Source of the DNA: Limosilactobacillus reuteri
GTDB lineage: Bacteria > Bacillota > Bacilli > Lactobacillales > Lactobacillaceae
Assembly (NCBI RefSeq): GCF_003072625.1
Contig: NZ_CP027805.1
Location: 1,449,501 to 1,513,500, forward strand
Reading direction: 5' to 3'
Length of the DNA: 64,000 nucleotides
Below the pieces are notes generated by a model. That model saw only the letters and a program-made list of their open reading frames with translations, searched no databases and was not told the origin of the DNA. A program made the translations under genes and the position numbers. Numbering within the stretch: the stretch's first letter is position 1; the number at the start of each line of letters is the position of its first letter. Of this stretch, positions 26,921 through 35,888 are shown in pieces.

Positions 26921-27952
26921 TTATACCAATCTCCGCCACCAAGGAACATAAAATTGCTGATACGCTTTATTCTTAGCAAAGAAATGATTAATTCCGCTAT
27001 TTTTACACTGATGTTCTTTTAATGAATTGACATAATCAGCATAAACCTTTATTCGTTGCGAATCCGGAACACCCCGCCATGCGATAACATCCTGCATATT
27101 TTTTACTAAGTCAGCATAATTACCGCCATCATCATAATCACTAGGTGCCTGCCAATATTTTTTAGCGACCTTTCGAAGCTGACTATCGGTTGGTTGAGTA
27201 ATATCAAGACGTTGATGAGTGTGCCGATATTTACCAGTTACATAATAATCTCCATAGGGAATTCCATAGTTAAAAGATTCTGTATCCGCAATTTGCCGTA
27301 ATTGATTGGTCGAATAGTGTGCGGGATCTGAATCAATTCTTCCTTGGTTATCATATTGATAGGTATTCCATTGACTAACAAACTTTCCTGTTTCGATATC
27401 AACAATAAATTCAATCATCCTAGCAGGATTAGCATGCCAACGATACGAATTACGAACTAATTGAACTTTCATATTAAAAGGATAAGCAAATTTATGGTGG
27501 TAACGATTATGGTAATTAGCACCAGTTTTAAAATCCAATTTAAGGTGATTGTCGTGGGCATAGGAAAGCAATCGTTGAAAATCAGTTGCTTCCGGCGAAA
27601 GAGAAGGACGCTGATATTGACGAATAAAGGCGATATTTTGCCGATCAAGATAACTACGAAATAAATGAATTTTGCGTCCTAACAAATCAGCTTTTAGCCC
27701 TTTCTTCCCTGAATAAGCCGTCACAACTAAATCACGAAAATAAGGATAGAAAAAACTGGTAGGGGCTAACTGCGGTGAAAATTGATAGACGGTTGGTGGA
27801 AATTGAAGAAATCCATAGTTATCAATGTAAGCTTGTAAATGGTGATTAATAATTAAGTCAAGCTGTTCACGAGCGTTGAGACCGCTTTGCTTCAAGGTTC
27901 TTATATAATTAATAGAGCCAATTTGATTTGCTTTCATTATATTATTTGTCAT
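26921..27952 (-). CDS. DUF3114-like protein of unknown function
   Basis: A 343-residue soluble protein with no signal peptide or membrane segment. It is rich in tyrosine, histidine and asparagine (GANYHNRYHHKFAYPF, YGIPYGDYYVTGKYRHTHQRLD) and resembles DUF3114 proteins of lactobacilli and streptococci. No catalytic motif is recognised. The start ATG 27952 lies inside the end of the upstream GNAT gene (11-base overlap), so the two are translationally coupled. The assignment to DUF3114 is from memory of the pattern and should be checked. Confidence 0.6.
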   Translation of the reverse strand: MTNNIMKANQIGSINYIRTLKQSGLNAREQLDLIINHHLQAYIDNYGFLQFPPTVYQFSPQLAPTSFFYPYFRDLVVTAYSGKKGLKADLLGRKIHLFRSYLDRQNIAFIRQYQRPSLSPEATDFQRLLSYAHDNHLKLDFKTGANYHNRYHHKFAYPFNMKVQLVRNSYRWHANPARMIEFIVDIETGKFVSQWNTYQYDNQGRIDSDPAHYSTNQLRQIADTESFNYGIPYGDYYVTGKYRHTHQRLDITQPTDSQLRKVAKKYWQAPSDYDDGGNYADLVKNMQDVIAWRGVPDSQRIKVYADYVNSLKEHQCKNSGINHFFAKNKAYQQFYVPWWRRLV

Positions 27953-28397
27953 AAATATCGTTTAACGGTTCATGAACCATCCTAACATGCTCACGCTCGG
28001 CCTCTATAAAATGGTCACCAACAGATTCAAAACCATATTTTTTATAAAAGTCCTCAACATAGGCTTGGGCATGAATAATTATTTTAAATTGCGGAAAATT
28101 CTCTTCAATTCCGCTTAATAAATGTTCAATAATGTTTCCGCCCAAGCCAATACCGCGTGCTTGCGGAGCCACAACTACGCGGCCAAAAGTTACAACATCA
28201 TTCTGAATAAAATAACGTGCATAGGCCACTACTTCATCATCAGCAGTCGCAAAAACATGGTGCGCAATTAGGTCACTATTGTCTGGATCAGGATAATAAC
28301 TCTGCTGTTCTCCATTAAAAACTTGTGCTCGTAACTTAAGTATGGCAAAAAGTTCATTAACTGTTAGTTCAGTAAATTGTTTATCAAACCATTGCAT
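27942..28397 (-). CDS. GNAT family N-acetyltransferase, ElaA-like
   Basis: A 151-residue acetyltransferase. The start (WFDKQFTELTVNELFAILKLRAQVFN) and YYPDPDNSDLIAHHVFA resemble the ElaA branch. The acetyl-CoA binding region is FGRVVVAPQARGIGLGGNIIEHLL, with the Q/RxxGxG/A motif. The substrate is unknown. It precedes the DUF3114-like gene with an overlap of 11 bases. A good GGAGGGATAAATT site lies before ATG 28397. Confidence 0.88.
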   Translation of the reverse strand: MQWFDKQFTELTVNELFAILKLRAQVFNGEQQSYYPDPDNSDLIAHHVFATADDEVVAYARYFIQNDVVTFGRVVVAPQARGIGLGGNIIEHLLSGIEENFPQFKIIIHAQAYVEDFYKKYGFESVGDHFIEAEREHVRMVHEPLNDIYDK

Positions 28398-28533
28398 AAT
28401 TTATCCCTCCTATAATTTTATATATTATACAAAAATTAGTAATTTAGCATAGTTTTTCCGCAAAACAATTTTATTATTAAATTTATGGAATATAATAAAG
28501 GTAAAGATTTATTTGTGAAGGGAGCGTTCAATA

Positions 28534-29240
28534 ATGGATAATTTTTAACCTAACCGTTGAAACGTTGTTGATATTACCGACTTAAATAGGTTTTTAACGA
28601 AAATGTATGGTTTAATGACCCTGGCAGTATTGCTTTCTGCCTTAACCGCTTGGCTCGTAATGACTGTTTTCGCTCAGCAATTTACTGCTTTTATGGTTAA
28701 TAACCGCTGGGGGATGTGGTTAATTATCCTCTTGCCAATTATTTTAACGTTTGGGATTAATTTTAATGCCACCCGTAGTCCTGGCCTTTGTCTATTCCTA
28801 TTAATTTTAACAGCGATCGTCTACGGAATTACTTTGCTTTTATTGCAGGTGCTTATGCTGGTACCGATATTGCAACAGCCTTCGTTTCCTCAGCGGGTGT
28901 ATTCTTAACAATGGCGATTATTGGTACTTTCTCTCACCGTGATTTTACGCGAATTGGTTCTTATGCTAGTGCAGCCTTAATTGGCTTGATTATCGCCATG
29001 CTGATTAACTTTTTTGTGCAAAGTCCAATGATTAATTATCTGCTTTCAATCGTTGCAGTAATCATTTTTACGGCATTAACCGCTTGGGACGCGCAACGAA
29101 TGAAAAATATCTATACCGAATGTAATGGTCAAGTCTCATCCAACGGGCTAGCTGTCCTTGGTGCATTACAGCTTTACCTTGATTTTATTAATCTCTTTAT
29201 TAGTTTCTTAGACATTTTTGGATCAAGTAATGAAAGATAA
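28534..29240 (+). pseudogene. Bax inhibitor-1 family membrane protein, inactivated
   Basis: A YccA/BI-1-like protein of about 235 residues with seven membrane segments. The natural start is ATG 28534 behind AAGGGAGCG. Three lesions are visible. TAA at 28546-28548 and TGA at 28558-28560 each fit single C-to-T changes of CAA and CGA codons (MDNF-Q-PNR-R-NVVDITDLN). A one-base deletion in the T run at 28833-28835 shifts the frame before FAFIAGAYAGTDIATAFVSSAGVF. The rest reads correctly to YLDFINLFISFLDIFGSSNER. It cannot make a full product. BI-1 proteins are proposed membrane-stress or calcium-leak proteins. Confidence 0.9.
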
Positions 29241-29252
29241 AAACATTAAATC

Positions 29253-29525
29253 ATGAAATCAAATACAAATATTCACCGCTTATCCTATAAGCTATCACTC
29301 TTAGCAATTTCATTATTTATAATGATGTCGGCAGTAATTTCGCCGGCCCTTCCGCTAATGATGCACGCATTTTCCACAATTAGTCATGTAAAGATTTAAT
29401 TGCTCGCTACTATTCCTAATCTTGGCATGATTTTTGGATTATTGATCAGTCCTTTTCTCAACAGAAACTGGTCACCAAAAAGAATTATTCTTAATCAGCA
29501 ATTCATGGTTTACTTAGGAGCTTAA
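29253..29525 (+). pseudogene. Remnant of an MFS transporter N-terminus
   Basis: The translation MKSNTNIHRLSYKLSLLAISLFIMMS, with the following SAVISPALPLMM and IPNLGMIFGLLISPFLNRN, looks like the first three helices of a major facilitator superfamily exporter. A TAA at about 29397-29399 interrupts the frame, and the frame closes again near 29525. All further helices are absent. The IS30-family element inserted 20 bases downstream does not itself remove them, because the flank beyond it does not continue the gene. This is a decayed stub. Confidence 0.7.
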
Positions 29526-30149
29526 AACACATTTTTATCGAATAGGCAGATTGCAAGAAATAACTTGAACGAATTTAGTGACGTAGATTAAGCAAGAAGA
29601 TCTCGATTGGTGCGTGCCAGTTAAGACATTTAATTGGTCGGGAATTCAGATACCAATTGATTTGAACCAGCTGGCGATCGCTCAGCTCTTCAATGGCTTG
29701 TCCCTTGGGAATAAACCGTCGCAAAACTCGGTTACGGTTCTCATTACTACCGCGTTCATGTGGTGAATAAGCATGGGCAAAATAAACCTGAGTACCTGTT
29801 AGCTGTTCAATTGCCTGATAGTTAGCGAACTCTTTCCCATGATCCACGGTAAGCGTCTTGAGCTTGTCTTGAAGTTGACTAGCTAGTTCAAGTACGGCTT
29901 GAGTCATGGACTGACTGTCGCGACCATGGAGCCGTTTAACAATTGTCAGGCGACTCTTACGCTCCACAAAAGTCGCCACAGCTTGACCTTTACGTTTGCC
30001 AGAAAGTACGGTATCAGCTTCAAAGTGGCCGAATTCTTGGTGAGTTTCGACTTTATGAGGACGCTCCTTGGGCCTAGAATAAAAAGTATACAAGTTAAAT
30101 AGAGACTCTGATTTAGTATAATTAAGGAAGTAAATTGGAGGATCAAATA

Positions 30150-30437
30150 ATGACGAAGCACAGTTATGACAAGGAATTTAAGGAACAGGCCGTTCAGTAT
30201 TACTTAGATAACAAGGATCACATGACCATGAATGAAATAAGTAAGAATCTAGGTATTGGGGCTAGTACATTACATAAATGGATTAAGCTGTTTACTGAGA
30301 CTGGGGAGTTTGGCCGTGGCTCTGGTAATTTTGCCAGCGATAAGGACAAGGAGATTGCACGACTAAAGCGTCAACTTCGTGACGCTGAAGGAGCGATCGA
30401 AGTATTAAAAAAATCAATCGGGATTCTGAGCAAGTAA
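30150..30437 (+). CDS. IS3-family transposase OrfA
   Basis: A 95-residue helix-turn-helix protein that binds the IS ends. It has MTKHSYDKEFKEQAVQYYLD, MNEISKNLGIGASTLHKWIK and a leucine-zipper-like tail (DKEIARLKRQLRDAEGAIEVLKK). The frame is open from 30135, but ATG 30150 has GGAGG eight bases upstream. The orfB frame begins 23 bases after the orfA stop. A run of seven A at the orfA end looks like a frameshift site, but a -1 shift there soon meets a stop. Confidence 0.9.
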   Translation: MTKHSYDKEFKEQAVQYYLDNKDHMTMNEISKNLGIGASTLHKWIKLFTETGEFGRGSGNFASDKDKEIARLKRQLRDAEGAIEVLKKSIGILSK

Positions 30438-30460
30438 CTACCGAAAAGGTATACCAAGAA

Positions 30461-31339
30461 ATGGACGTTCAGCACGCTTTGGAATCCCACCCTTCCATCA
30501 ATGGTATGTGTGATTATGTTGGAATCTCAAGAAGTGGTTACTATCAACGAGAAAAGCGTCATAATCACCAATCACCGCGAAAGCTTCGGAAGAAGTTTAT
30601 TCAAGGTGAAATTAAAGCAATTTGGCTCAAAAGCCTTTGTATTTACGGTGCCGGCAAAATCACCCAAGAACTTCGCTCAAAAGGATATAAGATCGCTGAA
30701 CGAACTGTTGGTAAGTATATGCGTGAACTTGGCATTCACGCCGTTTACCTAACCCCTTGGACGACTACCACTCGCAATTCTAAGTTTGATAAACAGCTAA
30801 TAAATATTTTAGACGAGCAGTTCAATCCATTGCGACCAAACGCCGTTTGGTGCATTGACACCACTTATATTCCAGTTCATGACGGATTCGTTTATTTAAC
30901 CAGTATTATGGACTTGTACTCCCGACGGATCATTGGTTGGGACTTATCTGAAACCTTGGAGGTATCGAATGTCATCCCACTTATTGAAAAGACTAAGCAC
31001 AGTCGCCATATTAGCAAGCCATTAATCATGCACAGTGATCGTGGTAGTCAGTTTACGTCTGAAGCTTACAATCAAGTTACAGCTAACATGACATTAAGCT
31101 ATTCAAAGAAAGCTTATCCTTGGGATAATGCCTGCATTGAGTCGTTTCATGCCTTGATTAAGCGTGAATGGATAAATCGGTTTAAAATCCATTCATACTC
31201 CGAAGCTAAACGACTAGTTTTTCAGTACATTGAAACGTTTTACAACACAGTTAGAATTCACAGTCATTGTGGATTCAAATCACCAAAGCAACTTGAAGAT
31301 GAGTATCAAACTCAAATTCAAAATTTAGTCGTGGCATAG
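30461..31339 (+). CDS. IS3-family transposase OrfB (DDE integrase)
   Basis: A 292-residue integrase-type transposase. An N-terminal HTH_21 region (YRRxxG-like YGAGKITQELRSKGYKIAERTVGKYMRELGI) is followed by the catalytic domain. The three acidic residues are visible in WCIDTTYIPV, MHSDRGSQFTS and WDNACIESFHALIKREW. The last segment, YNTVRIHSHCGFKSPKQLE, is typical of the IS150 group. It appears intact and could act in trans on other copies. Confidence 0.93.
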   Translation: MDVQHALESHPSINGMCDYVGISRSGYYQREKRHNHQSPRKLRKKFIQGEIKAIWLKSLCIYGAGKITQELRSKGYKIAERTVGKYMRELGIHAVYLTPWTTTTRNSKFDKQLINILDEQFNPLRPNAVWCIDTTYIPVHDGFVYLTSIMDLYSRRIIGWDLSETLEVSNVIPLIEKTKHSRHISKPLIMHSDRGSQFTSEAYNQVTANMTLSYSKKAYPWDNACIESFHALIKREWINRFKIHSYSEAKRLVFQYIETFYNTVRIHSHCGFKSPKQLEDEYQTQIQNLVVA

Positions 31340-31927
31340 GACAAAAAAGTCTCTATTTAAATTGTCTATTTTATTGACAGGGGACCACCTCAATGGAGCG
31401 GCCGTGACTGAACGTACCACGCTTTTCTTTAGCACGATGACGACGAATTCCATGATCAGGCAAATCGGGTAACTGTACATCAAGCCATCCTTGATCAATC
31501 CAGTTATAGACCGTCTTGTAGGCAATCCCAACTACATGGGCAACTTGTTCAGGGGACCACTTCTGGACTTGAATCTTTTCCTCAATCAAGTGCTTAAGGC
31601 TTTTAGTGAGTGAAGACTTCCGCCCCCGTTGACTAACCTTGCGTTCAAAGTCAGTTTGCGCTAGTTCAGCCTGATACTCACCGTTGAGCCGGTGAAGTTC
31701 GTTAAAGACTGTGGTTTTACTAAAGCCTAAGTAATTAGCGATGTATCGTAAGGAACGTCCTTCATTATGAAGCGTTTCAATGACAATGCGGTTCTGGAAT
31801 GATAAAATAGTGGTGCCCATTAAGGTCCTTCTTTCTAATGGAATGTTGTGGTAACACCATTAAAGACCTTGATGGGTTTTTCTGTCCACTTAAATGTTCA
31901 ACTCAATTTTTACAATCTGCCAATAAC

Positions 31928-31972
31928 AAAAAAGGTCAGTGAAAAATGCTAGTTTTTTCCTGACCTTTTTTT
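31928..31972. terminator. Bidirectional terminator
   Basis: AAAAAAGGTCAG pairs with CTGACCTTTTTTT around a 20-base loop. It lies directly next to the IS30 right end and overlaps the 3' end of the minus-strand membrane protein pseudogene. Confidence 0.8.
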
Positions 31973-32518
31973 CTTAGCATACCTTTTCCAAACTAATGCC
32001 TCTTTAATACATGGATAGTGACGAATAAGAATTAATGTGTACGTAGCAGTTGTGACCGTGAGCAATAGCCAAATTACCCACCCATTATCTGGCAAAAACT
32101 TAAAGCGTTCTCGTAAAACTTCATCTAATAATTCAAATATCAGTCCTTTAAACGTCATTCTTAACCCTAAAAGGTGATCCGTCGCAATTTCAACCATAAA
32201 CACAAGGGCGAATCCTTATAAATAAGCCCAACCACGCCGATATTTAAATATATGGTTGCCATATTTATCCTTTTTCGCTGTCTTCACAATGCGAACGCTA
32301 AAGGTTTGAAACCAGCCAAGCATGATGCCAATTAAAATTAGAACAATTGTAACCAGCAAATGCCATTCCTGTTGCTCCGTAAAGATCGAAATAATGGTCA
32401 TGATTAACGCATAAATCGGAATAATTATAAAACTAGTCTTAGTCATAGACTCAAATTGAAATGTTCCTTTAATAAAGTTATATAAAATCAGCAAACAAAA
32501 AATTATTAAGAGAGTCAT
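31949..32518 (-). pseudogene. Membrane protein of unknown family with an internal stop
   Basis: Two frames in the same phase are separated by one TAA at 32216-32218. Read through it, they give a 189-residue protein with about five hydrophobic segments and a basic C-terminus (WKRYAKKKRSGKN). The upstream part begins MTLLIIFCLLILYNFIKG behind AGGAGGG. The join reads KYRRGWAYL-stop-GFALVFMVEIATDHLL, so a single base change explains the break. I do not recognise the family. Because both halves have lost the other half, it is treated as a pseudogene. Confidence 0.7.
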
Positions 32519-32585
32519 TAACCATCCCTCCTAATATAAATATAGGATAGATTTTGATAACTCTCCACTATTACACCTTTAATAA

Positions 32586-32936
32586 GACAAATTAAAAGGT
32601 TTCACGAACACCGAATCAGTATTATGGTGTTATGACCGAGATCAAATTATCCCTATTAAATTCCCTGACATCTTTGAATTAACTGTTGCTAAGACCGGTA
32701 CTAAAATTTTAATAAAAGATCATACCTACTTTTATCGTGAACGGTTATCCCACTTCAAAAGCGATCTTCCAAATGACTTTATTGAAGCATCTGGTAGCAC
32801 TGTTTTTAATTATCATTATCTTGATCACCTTGAACTATTAGATAATGGATTAATAGATGTAATTTTAACAAATGGTAGCCACATTCAGATTTCACGACGA
32901 AAAATTAAAAATTTGAAAGCAAGGTTAGGACTATGA
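32586..32936 (+). pseudogene. LytTR-type DNA-binding regulator, N-terminus missing
   Basis: The frame is open from 32586 with no start codon or ribosome site at a suitable place. The translation contains HTYFYRERLSHFKSDLP, DFIEASGSTVFNYHYLDHL and LTNGSHIQISRRKIKNLKARLGL, which match the LytTR DNA-binding fold. Its stop overlaps the ATG of the DUF3021 gene. LytTR-DUF3021 pairs are common small regulatory operons in lactobacilli. About 30 to 40 N-terminal residues are absent, so expression is unlikely. Confidence 0.75.
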
Positions 32937-33172
32937 AAAAATACGTCAAATATACTATCGGTTTCTCAGCGACCGGGGTTCTAATTGGTTTAGCTATCTC
33001 TTTAATTTTTAGCTATCTTAATGGCAGTACAATTTACTACCCCTCATCCCCTAATTTCGTTAACCAATTTGCCCATCCTCTTAACAGCGTAACTGTTTCC
33101 GTTGTTTTATGGATGCTAATCGGTTGTGTTTTTGGATTTGGAAGTTTAATTTTTGAACTTGGCAGATTGTAA
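32933..33172 (+). pseudogene. DUF3021 membrane protein, 3' end cut by IS30 copy 2
   Basis: A DUF3021-like membrane protein begins MKKYVKYTIGFSATGVLIGLAIS and has two or more hydrophobic helices. The IS30 element begins at 33161. The last three residues (GRL) and the stop come from the IS end, giving 79 residues instead of about 130 to 150. The sequence on the far side of the IS does not continue the gene. It is coupled to the LytTR remnant by a four-base overlap. Confidence 0.75.
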
Positions 33173-34215
33173 AATTTGAGTTGAACATTTAAGTGGACAG
33201 AAAAACCCATCAAGGTCTTTAATGGTGTTACCACAACATTCCATTAGAAAGAAGGACCTTAATGGGCACCACTATTTTATCATTCCAGAACCGCATTGTC
33301 ATTGAAACGCTTCATAATGAAGGACGTTCCTTACGATACATTGCTAATTACTTAGGCTTTAGTAAAACCACAGTCTTTAACGAACTTCACCGGCTCAACG
33401 GTGAGTATCAAGCTGAACTAGCGCAAACTGACTTTGAACGCAAGGTTAGTCAACGGGGGCGGAAGTCTTCACTCACTAAAAGCCTTAAGCACTTGATTGA
33501 GGAAAAGATTCAAGTCCAGAAGTGGTCCCCTGAACAAGTTGCCCATGTAGTTGGGATTGCCTACAAGATGGTCTATAACTGGATTGATCAAGGATGGCTT
33601 GATGTACAGTTACCCGATTTGCCTGATCATGGAATTCGTCGTCATCGTGCTAAAGAAAAGCGTGGTACGTTCAGTCACGGCCGCTCCATTGAGGAGCGTC
33701 CTCATAAAGTCGAAACTCGCCAAGAATTCGGCCACTTTGAAGCTGATACCGTACTTTCTGGCAAACGTAAAGGTCAAGCTGTGGCGACTTTTGTGGAGCG
33801 TAAGAGTCGCCTGACAATTGTTAAACGGCTCCATGGTCGCGACAGTCAGTCCATGACTCAAGCCGTACTTGAACTAGCTAGTCAACTTCAAGACAAGCTC
33901 AAGACGCTTACCGTGGATCATGGGAAAGAGTTCGCTAACTATCAGGCAATTGAACAGCTAACAGGTACTCAGGTTTATTTTGCCCATGCTTATTCACCAC
34001 ATGAACGCGGTAGTAATGAGAACCGTAACCGAGTTTTGCGACGGTTTATTCCCAAGGGACAAGCCATTGAAGAGCTGAGCGATCGCCAGCTGGTTCAAAT
34101 CAATTGGTATCTGAATTCCCGACCAATTAAATGTCTTAACTGGCACACACCAATCGAGATCTTCTTGCTTAATCTACGTCACTAAATTCGTTCAAGTTAT
34201 TTCTTGCAATCTGCC
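33161..34215 (+). mobile_element. IS30-family element, copy 2 (1055 bp, complete)
   Basis: Inverted repeats GGCAGATTGTAAAAT at 33161 and, reversed, GGCAGATTGCAAGAA ending at 34215. It is nearly identical to copy 1 but in the opposite orientation. The flanks (GAACTT before, AATTAC after) show no target duplication. The interrupted DUF3021 gene does not resume on the other side. An adjacent deletion or recombination after insertion is likely. Confidence 0.9.
33262..34185 (+). CDS. IS30-family transposase
   Basis: A 307-residue DDE transposase. The N-terminal helix-turn-helix region (RYIANYLGFSKTTVFNELHRL) and a second one (QVAHVVGIAYKMVYNWIDQGWL) bind the IS ends. The catalytic domain has HFEADTVLSGKRKGQA, LKTLTVDHGKEFANY and SPHERGSNENRNRVLRRFIPKG, with the DDE residues in place. 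The gene is intact, with GAAGGACCTT before ATG 33262. Confidence 0.95.
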   Translation: MGTTILSFQNRIVIETLHNEGRSLRYIANYLGFSKTTVFNELHRLNGEYQAELAQTDFERKVSQRGRKSSLTKSLKHLIEEKIQVQKWSPEQVAHVVGIAYKMVYNWIDQGWLDVQLPDLPDHGIRRHRAKEKRGTFSHGRSIEERPHKVETRQEFGHFEADTVLSGKRKGQAVATFVERKSRLTIVKRLHGRDSQSMTQAVLELASQLQDKLKTLTVDHGKEFANYQAIEQLTGTQVYFAHAYSPHERGSNENRNRVLRRFIPKGQAIEELSDRQLVQINWYLNSRPIKCLNWHTPIEIFLLNLRH

Positions 34216-34284
34216 AATTACAAATATAGTCATTGATAATACCCTAACTTTTAAGTTTGTATTTGTATTGTACTATAGGACAAA

Positions 34285-34332
34285 GACTAAAAAAATCTCT
34301 TCAAACTTACATAGAAGAGATTTTTTAGTATT
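34285..34332. terminator. Bidirectional terminator after the disulfide reductase gene
   Basis: ACTAAAAAAATCTCTTC pairs with GAAGAGATTTTTTAGT around an 11-base loop. It is a strong stem with A and T runs on both sides. The minus strand direction follows the reductase gene. Confidence 0.85.
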
Positions 34333-35657
34333 TACGGTAATAGCCCCGCAACCTTATCGCCTAACGTTGGATAAATCGCCATTACTTTTTGGCGATACTC
34401 ATCTCCATTAATCTTCAAACCAATAATTGGCAAGAAGTTATTAATATCATCAGCCGCATAATCGCCAATTTCACTTGCCCCTACCAATTGCTGATCTTTA
34501 AAGACTAAGGTAAGGGTACTGATTTGATCGTTTTGGCCCGCGTAAAGGCTACCATATTTTAGTGAAACTGTCTTCACTTGATATTGTGAGTCACCAGCGA
34601 CATCATCTGGATTAACACCGGCACGGGCAACTTCTGGGAATGTAAAAGCCGCTTGTCCAATTGTTGGATAAACAATATCTTGATCTGTTTTACCAGTTAA
34701 GTAGTCAAAAAGATATTGACCTTCAAATTCAGCAACCGGTGTTAATTTAGGTTGTTTTCGATTAACAACATCCCCAATTGCGTACACACCGTCAACCGTT
34801 GTCATTAAGTGACCGTTGACATTAATACCATGACGATCATATTCAATATCAGTATTTTCAAGCGCTAATTTCTCGATATTTGGATGACGCCCAGTTGCAT
34901 CAAGTACATAGTCAGTCTGTATTTCCCCCTGATCAGTCGTAACGAGCAAACCATCTTTCCCTTGGCTTACTTTTTGGGTATCAGTATTAAAACTGAATTT
35001 GATTCCCCGTTGCTGCATCGCATTAACTAGCGCTTCATCTTCCGCCTTTGTAAATTCACGAAGGACGCGGTCGGAATGAACAATGATTGTTACTTCAGCG
35101 CCAGCAGCTGCTACAAGGGTTGCTAACTCTAAGCCCACAAAACCCGCACCGATTATCGTAATCCGTTGTGGAAGTTCTTTTAACGAGAGAAAGCCATAAC
35201 TGGTATGAAGATATTCTTTACCCGGAATATCCAGAATATTTGGTGTTTGCCCCGTCGCAATGATAATATGATCGGCCTGGTATTGGTGACCGTTTACAGT
35301 AATAGTATGGTTATCAACGAAACTTGCATAACCATCTTCAACATCGTGATTTTTCTTAATAATATCGCGAGTTTCGCCTGGCCATGGATCAAACCGCTCA
35401 AGCTTAGTCTGCATTAATGCTTCCCAATCTAATTTTGCTGGCTGACTAATGCCTCTACCAAGAAGTTGCTGAGATTGGAGAACAGTCCGGGTTGCTCCCT
35501 CCAGAAAAATTTTGGGCTCACATCCATAATTAGGACAAGTACCCCCATATTCGAAGCCTTCAATTACCAATACTCTACGATCAGTTTGGGCTAAGAGGTT
35601 AGACATCTTATAGGCAGCCGGTCCAGATCCAATTAAAATATCGTCATACTTTTTCAT
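34332..35657 (-). CDS. Pyridine nucleotide-disulfide oxidoreductase, glutathione reductase-like
   Basis: A flavoprotein of about 441 residues. FAD is bound by ILIGSGPAAYKMSNLLAQ. The redox-active disulfide is in GGTCPNYGCEPK, at about residues 38-49. The NAD(P) fold is ITIIGAGFVGLELATLVAAAGAEV. The second FAD motif is VDGVYAIGDVV. The C-terminal dimerisation domain is present, but the active-site His-Glu pair of true glutathione reductases (HPT motif) is not obvious. The substrate is therefore open: glutathione, another small thiol or a coenzyme A derivative. ATG 35657 is chosen because the ribosome site GGAGGG is directly against the earlier ATG at 35663. Confidence 0.85.
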   Translation of the reverse strand: MKKYDDILIGSGPAAYKMSNLLAQTDRRVLVIEGFEYGGTCPNYGCEPKIFLEGATRTVLQSQQLLGRGISQPAKLDWEALMQTKLERFDPWPGETRDIIKKNHDVEDGYASFVDNHTITVNGHQYQADHIIIATGQTPNILDIPGKEYLHTSYGFLSLKELPQRITIIGAGFVGLELATLVAAAGAEVTIIVHSDRVLREFTKAEDEALVNAMQQRGIKFSFNTDTQKVSQGKDGLLVTTDQGEIQTDYVLDATGRHPNIEKLALENTDIEYDRHGINVNGHLMTTVDGVYAIGDVVNRKQPKLTPVAEFEGQYLFDYLTGKTDQDIVYPTIGQAAFTFPEVARAGVNPDDVAGDSQYQVKTVSLKYGSLYAGQNDQISTLTLVFKDQQLVGASEIGDYAADDINNFLPIIGLKINGDEYRQKVMAIYPTLGDKVAGLLP

Positions 35658-35888
35658 GTTCATCCCTCCAGATTCTTACATTATTGAATCAAGTGTAACT
35701 TAAGTAGTGAAAAGAGTACAAACGTTTTGTTTCGTCGTATCAAAATATTAACCAAAATTCAATTAATACTTATCCTCTTTCATCATGAAAGCGAATTCAA
35801 CTAATGATTTAACAGTATTTTGTCTAACCTATTGTATGATCCATTCAAGAATGATAGATTAGCCTTTAATTATTAGGAGGTGGTCTAC

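Larger units (their letters stand above)
30069..31387 (+). mobile_element. IS3-family element (1319 bp) nested in the IS30 element
   Basis: The ends read TGGGCCTAGAATAAAA at 30069 and, reversed, TGGTCCCCTGTCAATAAAA ending at 31387. They share a longer inner repeat TTTAAATAGAGACT. A three-base target duplication CCT is present at 30066-30068 and 31388-31390, and removing the insert restores the IS30 transposase frame exactly. The element carries intact orfA and orfB. A partial copy is found at 43814-44203. Confidence 0.93.
29575..31820 (-). pseudogene. IS30-family transposase, split by the nested IS
   Basis: The N-terminal part (31391-31820) has the helix-turn-helix segment RSLRYIANYLGFSKTTVFNEL. 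It ends at GRSIE, where the IS3-family element is inserted. The C-terminal part (29575-30065) continues ERPHKVETHQEFGHFEADTVLSG with the DDE catalytic core (FEADT, TVDHGKEF, ERGSNENRN). Joined, it would match the intact 307-residue transposase of copy 2 almost exactly. One visible difference is ETHQEF here against ETRQEF in copy 2. Confidence 0.9.
29546..31921 (-). mobile_element. IS30-family element, copy 1, interrupted by an IS3-family element
   Basis: Terminal inverted repeats GGCAGATTGCAAGAA at 29546 and (reverse) GGCAGATTGTAAAAA ending at 31921. Flanking AATA at 29542-29545 and 31922-31925 is a likely four-base target duplication. Without its 1319-base insert and the three-base duplication it would be about 1055 bases, the same as copy 2 at 33161. 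The transposase gene reads on the minus strand and is split. It lies just after the MFS stub. Confidence 0.9.

Noticed and set aside
30400-30420. A7 run at the end of the IS3 orfA as a programmed frameshift site
   Set aside because: A -1 shift at this run meets TGA within a few codons and does not enter orfB, so it cannot make the fusion in the usual way.
29546-34215. Inversion between the two oppositely oriented IS30 copies as an explanation of the flanks
   Set aside because: Undoing such an inversion gives no matching target duplications, while the present flanks of copy 1 do match (AATA). The present order is therefore more likely the original one.
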